7,638 nucleotides of DNA from Bacteroidota bacterium (GCA_021789755.1 JAJYJD010000167.1:1-7638); one strand, 5' to 3'; counted from the first letter of the stretch, positions 1 to 5,941 are shown. Numbers and translations are program-made. The notes: generated by a model from the letters alone, not told the origin.

Positions 1-1
1 C

Positions 2-637
2 ATCGGGAACGGGTTTGCCCAGACCCCCAAGACCGCATCGGGCACCGCGGCCGGGCAGACGTGGGAGATACCGTTTGCGTCGGCGGACAACACGATTTCT
101 CTGAGTATCCAGAACAACTCCACACTTGAAGCTAAGAGCCTTTCCGTGACATTCAATAAGTTTCCGACCTGGCTCGAGTTTAAATCGAATACGTTGATTC
201 TTAAGAACATTGCGGCTAAGGGATCAGGAGATGCGGAATTCACTTTCTCTGTAGATAGAAAAGCACCGGTGGGAGAGGATACAACAGTCACGGCAGTGAT
301 AAGAACAACCGATGGCCAGACGTGGACAAAGGACATAACTGTATCGGTTGGAGCACCGACGGATTACAAACTCTACAACAATTTCCCCAACCCATTTAAC
401 CCGTCGACAAAGATAGCGTTCGAGCTCCCAAAGGGATCTCATGTAAGCTTGATTATATATGATGTCCTTGGAAGGGAAGTAGCCGAGATCGCAAATCAGA
501 ACTATCCGGCAGGATATAACGAAACAACATGGAACGGCCTGAACAGAAATGGAGAACAGGTCTCTTCGGGAGTATATTTCTACCGAATCACTGCGGACAG
601 GTGGAGTGCCGCAAAGAAGATGCTGATGCTTAAATGA
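2..637 (+). CDS. C-terminal fragment of a secreted protein with a type IX secretion sorting domain
   Basis: The reading frame is open from the left edge and ends at TGA 635-637, so about 211 C-terminal residues of a longer protein are visible and the true start lies outside. The first part (to about base 360) is rich in beta-strand-like alternation (SVTFNKFPTWLEF, TTVTAVIRTTDG) and reads like an Ig-like or beta-sandwich domain; I cannot name its family. A Pro/Thr-containing linker (GAPTD) leads into the last 90 residues (365-634), a classic type A T9SS C-terminal domain: YKLYNNFPNPFNPSTKIAFELP start, then VSLIIYDVLGREV, then SSGVYFYRI near the end, and a basic tail (KKMLMLK). This domain family directs proteins through the Por/type IX system across the outer membrane and is normally cleaved off. 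The function of the passenger is unknown. The GTG at 146 is internal and not a plausible start. Confidence 0.9.
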   Translation: MGNGFAQTPKTASGTAAGQTWEIPFASADNTISLSIQNNSTLEAKSLSVTFNKFPTWLEFKSNTLILKNIAAKGSGDAEFTFSVDRKAPVGEDTTVTAVIRTTDGQTWTKDITVSVGAPTDYKLYNNFPNPFNPSTKIAFELPKGSHVSLIIYDVLGREVAEIANQNYPAGYNETTWNGLNRNGEQVSSGVYFYRITADRWSAAKKMLMLK

Positions 638-738
638 ATTCGTCAGGATTTTGCCGCAATCTCGTCTTCTTACTCCGTCAAGGATGTTAATCCCCGCACT
701 GAAAGAAATAACGACCCGCATTTTGGCCGGGTAATCGC

Positions 739-752
739 GGGGGAGCTCCCCC
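739..752. repeat. Perfect 14-bp GC-rich palindrome
   Basis: GGGGGAGCTCCCCC is exactly self-complementary. As RNA it would form a short, very GC-rich hairpin with an AGCT loop. It lies between the secreted-protein gene and fni, about 100 nt after the former's stop. It could block read-through, be a protein site, or be a remnant of a dispersed intergenic repeat. No T-tract follows, so the role is unknown. Confidence 0.45.
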
Positions 753-769
753 CTGAAATCGGTCAAACC

Positions 770-798
770 TTGCTTATTTTGGGCGCTGGGGCTATTTT
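770..798 (+). promoter_or_regulatory. Possible sigma70-like promoter for the fni operon
   Basis: TTGCTT (770-775) and TATTTT (793-798) are separated by exactly 17 bp. The match to TTGACA/TATAAT is partial (about 3/6 and 4/6). Transcription would begin near 805, giving a leader of about 40 nt to the ATG at 845 but almost none to the ATG at 809. In Bacteroidota the housekeeping sigma factor prefers a different -7 element, so this call is tentative. Confidence 0.25.
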
Positions 799-829
799 TT
801 TAATACACATGCCGAGTACAAAGGAAGGG

Positions 830-843
830 CCCGCTTTCGCGGG
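830..843 (+). promoter_or_regulatory. Hairpin touching the fni start, with a Shine-Dalgarno-like run upstream
   Basis: CCCGC (830-834), loop TTTC, GCGGG (839-843) forms a 5-bp stem that ends one base before the ATG at 845. A purine-rich run AAGGAAGGG (821-829) lies immediately 5' of the stem, too far for normal Shine-Dalgarno spacing unless the stem folds and shortens the distance. The 'cccgctttcgcggg' word also resembles hairpin repeats scattered in many bacterial genomes, so it may be a repeat remnant rather than a regulator. Confidence 0.35.
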
Positions 844-844
844 A

Positions 845-1873
845 ATGGACCAGACTGCAAACCGGAAGTCAAGCCACATCGAGTTGGTCCTGAACGAGAA
901 GATAGATTACCTGAAATCCACGGGGTTTGAGAAATACGAGTTTGTCCACAATGCTCTCCCCGAGATGGACTTCGCGGAAATAGACACGGGTGTCAAATTT
1001 TTCTCTCACAAGTTCTCTGCCCCCATTATTGTCTCGTCAATGACGGGCGGTTTTGAAAGAGCCGGACGAATCAACTCAGCCATCGCCGAGCTGTGCAGGG
1101 AGAGAAAAATCGGGATGGGCGTCGGAAGCCAGAGGCAGGCCCTTCAGAACGGCGATTACCTCGAGTCGTTCAAGATTGTCAGACGCATCGCAAAAGATAT
1201 ATTTGTCATGAGCAACATCGGGGCCGCACAGGTCGCGGACGGCCTGGCGATCAAAGAAGTTGGAAGGATCATTGAAATGGTCGAGGCCGATGCCCTTGCA
1301 ATTCATCTCAATGCACTCCAGGAATTCATACAGCCTGAAGGCGATAGAAACTTCCGCGGAGTACTGAAGGGCATATCGAAGCTTGTTAAATCTGTGAAGG
1401 TCCCCGTGATCGTCAAAGAGACCGGAGCCGGAATCGGCGCCGGCGCGGCGAAGCGGCTGATCGAAGCGGGCGTTTCCGCAATAGATGTGTCCGGAGCGGG
1501 TGGTACGAGCTGGGCGGCAATCGAAACGATGAGGCGTGCCGACAGAAGAGTCGGCGAAAAGTTCTGGAACTGGGGGATCCCCACTGCGGACGCCCTGGCC
1601 CAGGTCAATGCGCTTCCGTCGAGGAAGAAAATCAAACTCATTTCTTCGGGCGGCATACGTGACGGCATCGACGTGGCGAAGTCGGTCGCGTTGGGCGCTG
1701 ACCTCTGTGCCGGGGCTCAGCCGTTCCTGAAGGCCCTCGAGAATGGCGGCACCGAAGGCCTCATCAGGGAGTTTGACAACTGGGTTGAGGAATTGAAGGG
1801 CGTGATGTTCCTGACAGGAAGCAGGAACTTAAGTCAATTGAAAAAGGCAAAAATAGTGAAGGCGGCCTCTTGA
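845..1873 (+). CDS. fni: Type 2 isopentenyl-diphosphate delta-isomerase (FMN- and NAD(P)H-dependent)
   Basis: Interconverts IPP and DMAPP in the cytoplasm, using reduced FMN. From the ATG at 845 the protein is 342 residues, the usual family length. Motifs visible in order: RKSSHI (7-12), FVHNALPE (33-40), SSMTGG (64-69), GVGSQR (92-97), HLNALQE (154-160, including the conserved His and catalytic Gln), QPEGD (163-167), VKETG (190-194), GAGGTSW (217-223), WGIPT (243-247), SGGIR (268-272) and GAQPFL (290-295), consistent with an intact FMN-binding TIM barrel. In-frame starts further upstream are TTG 770 and ATG 809; the extra residues (KEGPAFAG and before) are not family-like and include the translated hairpin, so 845 is preferred. 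The stop overlaps the next start by 4 nt (TTGA), which couples isomerase to prenyl synthase. Function is secure; the exact start is less so. Confidence 0.95.
   Translation: MDQTANRKSSHIELVLNEKIDYLKSTGFEKYEFVHNALPEMDFAEIDTGVKFFSHKFSAPIIVSSMTGGFERAGRINSAIAELCRERKIGMGVGSQRQALQNGDYLESFKIVRRIAKDIFVMSNIGAAQVADGLAIKEVGRIIEMVEADALAIHLNALQEFIQPEGDRNFRGVLKGISKLVKSVKVPVIVKETGAGIGAGAAKRLIEAGVSAIDVSGAGGTSWAAIETMRRADRRVGEKFWNWGIPTADALAQVNALPSRKKIKLISSGGIRDGIDVAKSVALGADLCAGAQPFLKALENGGTEGLIREFDNWVEELKGVMFLTGSRNLSQLKKAKIVKAAS
1858..1862 (+). promoter_or_regulatory. Shine-Dalgarno supporting the TTG start of the prenyl synthase
   Basis: GAAGG lies inside the end of fni, 7 nt before the TTG at 1870. This good spacing favours that unusual start over the later in-frame ATG at 1906. 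Confidence 0.55.
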
Positions 1874-2850
1874 GCAGATTTACCGAATCCACGGGAAAAT
1901 ATCTAATGCTCATTGAAGAAGAGCTTGAAAAATCTCTTGGGCTCGTTGTACATTCGCCTCTGAGAGAAAGCATAGGCTACGTGTTCTCCATGGGTGGGAA
2001 GAGGGTTCGTCCGCTTCTCACGATCTTCGCTGCCGAAGCCGTAGGCGAGTGCTCCGACGATGTCCTCCACGCAGCTGCGGCGATTGAAATCCTCCACAAT
2101 TTTACGCTTGTGCATGACGACATCATGGACAATGCCGACACACGCCGGGGAAAGGCGACGGTGCATGTCACCAGAGGAGTCAATACGGCCATTCTCGTCG
2201 GCGACCAGATGATGGCCCTTGCATACGACCTCCTCGAGAAGTGCAGCGGAAAGCATCTCCGCGAAAGCCTTCGCATTTTCAATGAAGGCGTGAAGCAGGT
2301 CTGCGATGGCCAGGCACTCGATGAGAGCCTGAGCAAATCGGACGGATCCAGCATGCCAAATTATGTGGATATGATCTCGAAGAAAACAGGTGCCCTGCTT
2401 ATGTCATCGGGCAAGCTCGGCGCGCTCCTCGGCGGGGGTACGGATGAAGAAATCCGGCTGCTCGGCGACTTCGGCCTGAATATAGGGATAGCCTTTCAAA
2501 TACTTGACGACATGCTCGACCTGGAAGGCGACTCGGAGAGGTTCGGGAAGCCGCGCGGCCTGGACATAATGGAAAAGAAGAAAAACTTCATGTTCCTGAA
2601 GGCCCAACAATCCCTGGATGCCGGAGGAATCGCGGTCATAAACGCTGCCTACAGAAAGATGTCGGTTACTGAGAACGACGTGGTCGCAGTTCGCAAGGTC
2701 TACCGTGATGGGGGCATTCTCGACGCGGCCAAAAAAGAAGTCTCGGATTATACCTCAAATGCTCTGTCGAGTCTTAGTGCCCTGAGACAGTCTGAGGGAA
2801 AGGATGCGCTTGTAGAGCTTGCAAATTCACTTGTCCGGAGAAAATTTTGA
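1870..2850 (+). CDS. Polyprenyl (geranylgeranyl-type) diphosphate synthase
   Basis: All-alpha trans-prenyltransferase that condenses IPP onto allylic diphosphates; 326 residues, normal for the family. Seen: GGKRVRP (42-48), first Asp-rich motif DDIMD (83-87) followed by RRGK (92-95), KTGALL (172-177), FQILDDMLD with the second Asp-rich motif (213-217), and FGKPRGLD (225-232). All Mg-binding aspartates are present. The residue five before the first Asp motif is Phe78, followed by Thr79, and DDIMD has no two-residue insertion. In characterised short-chain enzymes an aromatic residue at this place limits the product, with C20 known for archaeal-type GGPP synthases, so a product near C20 is inferred rather than a long quinone tail. 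The TTG start has a well-placed GAAGG and overlaps the fni stop. The 'EKKKNF' segment after the second motif departs from the common ExKxTLP but resembles Bacteroidota homologues. I leave the symbol open because chain length is unproven. Confidence 0.92.
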   Translation: MSRFTESTGKYLMLIEEELEKSLGLVVHSPLRESIGYVFSMGGKRVRPLLTIFAAEAVGECSDDVLHAAAAIEILHNFTLVHDDIMDNADTRRGKATVHVTRGVNTAILVGDQMMALAYDLLEKCSGKHLRESLRIFNEGVKQVCDGQALDESLSKSDGSSMPNYVDMISKKTGALLMSSGKLGALLGGGTDEEIRLLGDFGLNIGIAFQILDDMLDLEGDSERFGKPRGLDIMEKKKNFMFLKAQQSLDAGGIAVINAAYRKMSVTENDVVAVRKVYRDGGILDAAKKEVSDYTSNALSSLSALRQSEGKDALVELANSLVRRKF

Positions 2851-2927
2851 TGGCAATCCGCAATTCTTACATGGCGTGCCATGTCGCGCTGACCGCGCCG
2901 CGCAGCGCGGCACACATAGAGTATTAA
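2850..2927 (+). other. Possible 25-codon micro-ORF coupled to the prenyl synthase stop
   Basis: An ATG at 2850 shares its A with the preceding TGA (TGATG, the classic termination-reinitiation arrangement). It opens a 25-codon frame beginning MAIRNSYMACH and ending at TAA 2925-2927, and that stop lies within the Shine-Dalgarno of HPr (AAGGA 2926-2930). Two hairpins fall inside the frame. It may be a leader-type peptide that couples translation across the gap, or chance. No homology can be judged from so short a peptide. Confidence 0.22.
2869..2911 (+). promoter_or_regulatory. Tandem stem-loops upstream of HPr
   Basis: The first stem is ACATGGC (2869-2875) with GCCATGT (2878-2884), 7 complementary bases around GT. 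The second is GCCGCG (2897-2902) with CGCGGC (2906-2911) around CAG. Both are perfect. No T-tract follows either, so they are not typical terminators. They sit between the isoprenoid and phosphotransferase halves of the gene run, where they could set differential mRNA stability, processing or attenuation. Confidence 0.45.
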
Positions 2928-2933
2928 GGACGC

Positions 2934-3200
2934 ATGGTCCAACAGGAAGTTGTCGTCAAAAACCGCCTCGGACTCCACACGCGTCCCGCGGCCTCGCTCG
3001 TGAAGCTTGCCGCCAAATTCAAATCGGAGTTCTTTCTCGAAAGGGACGGCTATCGCGTGAACGGTAAAAGCATTATTGGTGTCATGACTCTCGCTGCAGA
3101 GGAGGGAGCCCGGATAGTGCTCCTCTTCGAAGGGGAAGACGAGGAAGCGGCGATGAAGGCAATGGTGGATTTCTTCGACAGAGGATTCGATGAGCTCTGA
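2934..3200 (+). CDS. ptsH: Phosphocarrier protein HPr
   Basis: Small cytoplasmic carrier of the PEP:sugar phosphotransferase relay; it accepts phosphate from Enzyme I on a histidine. The 88-residue length is standard. The active-site motif GLHTRPAA places the phosphorylated histidine exactly at residue 15. NGKSIIGVM places Ser46 in the usual HPr kinase/phosphorylase target context, so regulation by an HprK elsewhere in the genome is plausible (inference). The start ATG is preceded by AAGGA (2926-2930) at a short 3-nt spacing. It follows the prenyl synthase after an 83-nt structured gap and overlaps the Enzyme I gene by 11 nt, so the two relay proteins are translationally coupled. No EII permease gene is nearby, which suggests a regulatory or incomplete PTS. 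Confidence 0.96.
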   Translation: MVQQEVVVKNRLGLHTRPAASLVKLAAKFKSEFFLERDGYRVNGKSIIGVMTLAAEEGARIVLLFEGEDEEAAMKAMVDFFDRGFDEL

Positions 3201-4980
3201 GCATGTCGTAGTTCCGGATGCCGCAGAGGAAATTGTCCTGAGAGGAATCGGCGCCTCTCCGGGAATTGCGATCGGAAAAGTCCTCTTGCTCGAGAAGGAC
3301 GGCATCGTTGTCGAGGAGAGAGGCGTTGATAATCCTGCGGTAGAGCTTGAGCGGCTTCAGAAGGCGATCGACCGTTCGAACTACGAGCTGGAAAAAATAT
3401 ACCATACGGCGCGCGAAAAAATCGGCGACGAGAAGGCAAGGATATTCGAGGCACAGCTCCTCATCCTGTCAGACCCGGTGTTCCTGGAAGAGGTGAAGAA
3501 AAAGATCGTAAAATCGCGCAAAAATGCCGAATTCGTCGTCTCAACCGAGTTTTCCAAGCAGGTTGAACAGCTGAAACGCAGCGGCAATGAGCTATTCAAG
3601 CAGCGTGCGATGGAGATCGACGACTCGAAAAACAGGATTCTCCGGAACCTTGCCGAGGCCAAACTGAAATCGAGGTTCGAAGGGACTCCTATAGTGGTGA
3701 CGAGCGAATTCACTCCCGCCGATGCGGTACTGCTCAGCAGAAATCAGGTGCTGGGTTATGTCAGCGATTACGGAGGAGCAAGGTCGCATGCCTCGATACT
3801 CTCACGCTCCCTGGGAATTCCCGCCGTCGTCGGCCTGAAGGAAGCTACAAAGCATGTAAAAGACGGAGTCGATCTTATACTGGACGGCTATCGCGGCATT
3901 ATTGTCATAAATCCCTCCGAGGGCACCTTGAAGAAATTCAGAGACAGGAAACAGTGGTGCGAACAGCTCGACACCGAACTCATGACTGAAGCAGGAAAGC
4001 CTGCATTGACTACGGACGGCAGGAGAGTATCCGTCGAGGCGAACATAGAACTCCTTGAAGAACTTCCGCTTCTCAGGCCGCACGGCGCAGACGGAATAGG
4101 TCTCTTCAGGACCGAGCCGCTGATAATAGACTCCGATTCGATCCCCGACGAGATGGAGCAGGCCGATATTTTCAGGCAGGCAGTGGAGGCGGTAGAACCC
4201 AATGCGGTTATATTCAGGACATTCGACATAGGCGGCGACAAGATGTTTGTGGGAAACCACTCGGAGCAGAACCCGTTCCTCGGATGGAGAGGGATCCGCA
4301 TGATGCTTGACCGGCCCGACTTACTCAGGGAGCAGTTCAGGGCAATATTGCGGACGAGCGCGTTCGGCAAATGCAAAATAATGTACCCGATGGTGGCGAC
4401 CGATGAGGAAGTGATCCGCGCGAATGAATTTCTCGAAGAGGCGAAGAAGTCGCTCGATGCGGAAGAAGTTAAGTACGACAAAAATATTGAAGTCGGGGTC
4501 ATGATCGAGATACCGTCGGCGGCGCTGATGAGCAAAGAGATCGCCAGACATGTCGGGTTCCTGAGCATCGGAACCAACGACCTGACGCAGTACCTCCTCG
4601 CCGTCGACAGAACCAACGAGCTGGTCGCCCACATGTTCGAAGAGTTCCATCCGGCGGTTCTCAGGACTATCAAGTTCGTCATCGATGCCGGGCACGACGC
4701 CGGCGTGAAAGTCGCGATGTGCGGAGAGATGGCCGGGAATCCGCTCGCGACGGTGATGCTTCTCGGAATGGGGCTCGATGAATTCAGTGCCGTCAGCTCC
4801 ATGCTCCCGGTCCTCAAGAAGATCATCCGGTCGACGAATTATAAGAGTGCCCGTAAATTCGCGAGGCAGCTTCTGAAGATGGAATCCGTTGACGAGATCA
4901 AGAAGTCGCTGAGCGATTATCTCAAGACGCGCTTTGAAAGGATCTACTTCACGACATTGAGCGAAGGGGATATCGAGTAG
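3190..4980 (+). CDS. ptsI: PEP-protein phosphotransferase, Enzyme I of the PTS
   Basis: Autophosphorylates from PEP and passes the phosphate to HPr; cytoplasmic dimer. At 596 residues it is slightly longer than the usual ~570-580. Seen: N-terminal domain (GIGASPGIAIGK, 19-30), swivelling phospho-His domain with YGGARSHASILSR and the active His at 200, then the PEP-binding barrel: GIGLFRTEP (302-310), RTFDIGGDK (343-351), NPFLGWRGIR (361-370), MIEIPSA (438-444), SIGTNDLTQY (459-468), DRTNE (473-477) and MCGEMAG with the catalytic Cys511. The PEP-binding arginines and Cys are kept, so activity is expected. Oddities: Arg198 stands where the phospho-His signature normally has Thr/Ser/Asn two residues before His200, and Pro310 follows the RTE where an aromatic is usual. 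GAGGA (3181-3185) precedes the ATG, and the start lies inside the end of HPr (11-nt overlap). A PPDK or PEP synthase is excluded by domain order and by the HPr neighbour. Confidence 0.96.
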   Translation: MSSEHVVVPDAAEEIVLRGIGASPGIAIGKVLLLEKDGIVVEERGVDNPAVELERLQKAIDRSNYELEKIYHTAREKIGDEKARIFEAQLLILSDPVFLEEVKKKIVKSRKNAEFVVSTEFSKQVEQLKRSGNELFKQRAMEIDDSKNRILRNLAEAKLKSRFEGTPIVVTSEFTPADAVLLSRNQVLGYVSDYGGARSHASILSRSLGIPAVVGLKEATKHVKDGVDLILDGYRGIIVINPSEGTLKKFRDRKQWCEQLDTELMTEAGKPALTTDGRRVSVEANIELLEELPLLRPHGADGIGLFRTEPLIIDSDSIPDEMEQADIFRQAVEAVEPNAVIFRTFDIGGDKMFVGNHSEQNPFLGWRGIRMMLDRPDLLREQFRAILRTSAFGKCKIMYPMVATDEEVIRANEFLEEAKKSLDAEEVKYDKNIEVGVMIEIPSAALMSKEIARHVGFLSIGTNDLTQYLLAVDRTNELVAHMFEEFHPAVLRTIKFVIDAGHDAGVKVAMCGEMAGNPLATVMLLGMGLDEFSAVSSMLPVLKKIIRSTNYKSARKFARQLLKMESVDEIKKSLSDYLKTRFERIYFTTLSEGDIE

Positions 4981-4998
4981 AGGGAAGGCCCGGAGCCA

Positions 4999-5041
4999 TC
5001 GTCTGCAATTTCACGGCTTCGCCGAAGCTTGATTGAGACGA
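4999..5041 (+). ncRNA. Structured 43-nt stem-loop after ptsI
   Basis: Outer stem TCGTCT (4999-5004) pairs with AGACGA (5036-5041). After a single bulged G (5005), CAATT (5006-5010) pairs with GATTG (5031-5035) with one G-U. An internal loop follows, then an apical stem GCTTC (5016-5020)/GAAGC (5024-5028) with a GCC loop; an alternative apical stem CGGC/GCCG is also possible. It begins 18 nt after the ptsI stop. No T-run follows, so it is more like a 3' protective or processing structure than a simple intrinsic terminator. An independent RNA is possible but unsupported. Confidence 0.4.
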
Positions 5042-5254
5042 CACGAGAACTTGCAAATGCCTCCACGACTGACATATCCCGCGTTCTCTTACCCGGCTCT
5101 CCCTGCCGCATTCAATTATTCCTGATCCGGGTTTTAATTTTTCCCATCGGTTTATAAATTCTCTAACACTCCCTCCGGAAACATGAGTGCTAAATTGGGA
5201 ATCTTTGCCGGTCAACCGTGGTTGTTGTTCGAAAGTATTTCCTACTGACGAAGG
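5042..5254. other. Intergenic region upstream of the Crp/Fnr regulator
   Basis: No gene is supported. TATAAA (5153-5158) lies in a locally AT-rich patch and could be a -10 element, but no good -35 sits 16-18 bp upstream. A 12-bp inverted repeat (5213-5224) precedes the regulator start. A promoter for the regulator is expected in this interval but cannot be fixed. Confidence 0.4.
5213..5224. promoter_or_regulatory. Inverted repeat that could be an operator of the downstream regulator
   Basis: CAACC-GT-GGTTG is a perfect 5-bp inverted repeat centred about 36 bp before the regulator's ATG. Dimeric Crp/Fnr proteins bind inverted repeats, but this one does not match the classic TTGAT-N4-ATCAA or TGTGA-N6-TCACA patterns, and the arms are short. 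Confidence 0.25.
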
Positions 5255-5941
5255 ATGATGGAGCAGAAACATACTCTTCACGACGTTCCGCTTTTCACAA
5301 AACTCTCACCAAATGAGCTTAAGCTCATCACGAACATTTCAAAGACAAAGAAATTCAAGAAGAACCAGATAATCTTCCTGGAAGGCGAAGCGTTCTCCGG
5401 CTTTTACGTGCTGCTGACGGGATCGGTGAAGGTATACAAGCTGAGGGGGGACGGGGAGGAGATTGTCCTGAGCATGCTGGAGCCTTACGGGAGTTTTGCC
5501 GAGTCGTATCTCTTCTCCGGTTCCCGTTTTTACTCGTCCTGCGCCCAGGCGCTGGAGGAATCCACGATCCTTTATATTCCGAGCGACGAGTTCAGCGCGC
5601 TCCTGGGAAGGAATCCGGCTTTTGCGATAAGAATTTCGGAGGCGACCGCGGTAAGACTCATGGAGCTGAGCCGCGGGTTCGACCTGGCGAGCTCGAGCGT
5701 CGAGGGCCGCGTCGCGAAATATCTCCTGAACGAAGTCCAGCTCAACAACTCCATCAGGATGCCCGAGCCATATTTCAACCTGCTCATTCGCAAGAAGGAT
5801 CTTGCCGCCCATCTCGGAATGGCGAGTGAAACTCTGTCGCGTACTTTCAGGAAATTCAAACTGGATAAAATCATTAGGGAAGTCTCGAAGAAGATCTTTA
5901 TTACGAACCTGAAGAAGCTCCGGGATTCGGCCGAAGAATAG
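5255..5941 (+). CDS. Crp/Fnr-family transcriptional regulator
   Basis: A 228-residue cytoplasmic DNA-binding regulator. The N-terminal effector domain (about 12-125) shows LFTKLSPNEL, IFLEGEAFSGFYVLLTGSVKVY and YGSFAESYLFSG. The long dimerisation helix follows (about 125-148), then a winged helix-turn-helix with KKDLAAHLGMASETLSRTFR (180-199), whose recognition helix carries the family's SETLSR. The position of the Arg that binds the cAMP phosphate in CRP is occupied by Tyr/Ser (FYSS, 92-95), so cAMP is an unlikely ligand. Only one cysteine (Cys96) is present, so an FNR iron-sulphur cluster is excluded. The 'FAES...AQAL' pattern recalls DNR-like (nitric oxide/haem) members, but this is only suggestive. 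AAGG (5251-5254) abuts the first ATG; the second ATG at 5258 has a slightly better 3-nt spacing and may be the true start. It converges with dnaB; the 55-nt gap between them shows no clear terminator. Confidence 0.9.
   Translation: MMEQKHTLHDVPLFTKLSPNELKLITNISKTKKFKKNQIIFLEGEAFSGFYVLLTGSVKVYKLRGDGEEIVLSMLEPYGSFAESYLFSGSRFYSSCAQALEESTILYIPSDEFSALLGRNPAFAIRISEATAVRLMELSRGFDLASSSVEGRVAKYLLNEVQLNNSIRMPEPYFNLLIRKKDLAAHLGMASETLSRTFRKFKLDKIIREVSKKIFITNLKKLRDSAEE

Larger units (their letters stand above)
638..844. other. Intergenic region with GC-rich palindromes and a possible fni promoter
   Basis: No gene is supported here. The stretch holds a weak hairpin (ACCCG 714-718 with CGGGT 728-732), a perfect 14-bp palindrome at 739-752, a possible promoter at 770-798, a T-run at 795-801 and a small hairpin at 830-843. 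Neither of the two left-hand hairpins is followed directly by a T-tract, so they are not convincing intrinsic terminators for the upstream gene. Confidence 0.5.

Noticed and set aside
714..752. Intrinsic terminator after the secreted-protein gene
   Set aside because: Stems exist, but none is followed by a T-tract. The T-run at 795-801 is too far from them.
224..766. A 180-codon open frame on the minus strand
   Set aside because: It mostly covers the T9SS sorting domain in antisense. The composition is Cys/Arg-rich with no motif.
770..844. Upstream in-frame extension of fni (TTG 770 or ATG 809)
   Set aside because: The extra residues do not resemble isomerase N-termini, translate the hairpin, and would leave little or no leader after the candidate promoter. 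It is not excluded, only less likely.
3888..4826. A 312-codon open frame on the minus strand
   Set aside because: It lies wholly antisense to ptsI, whose motifs are unmistakable. Its translation is Ser/Ile/Pro-rich low-quality sequence with no recognisable motif, typical of a codon-bias shadow.
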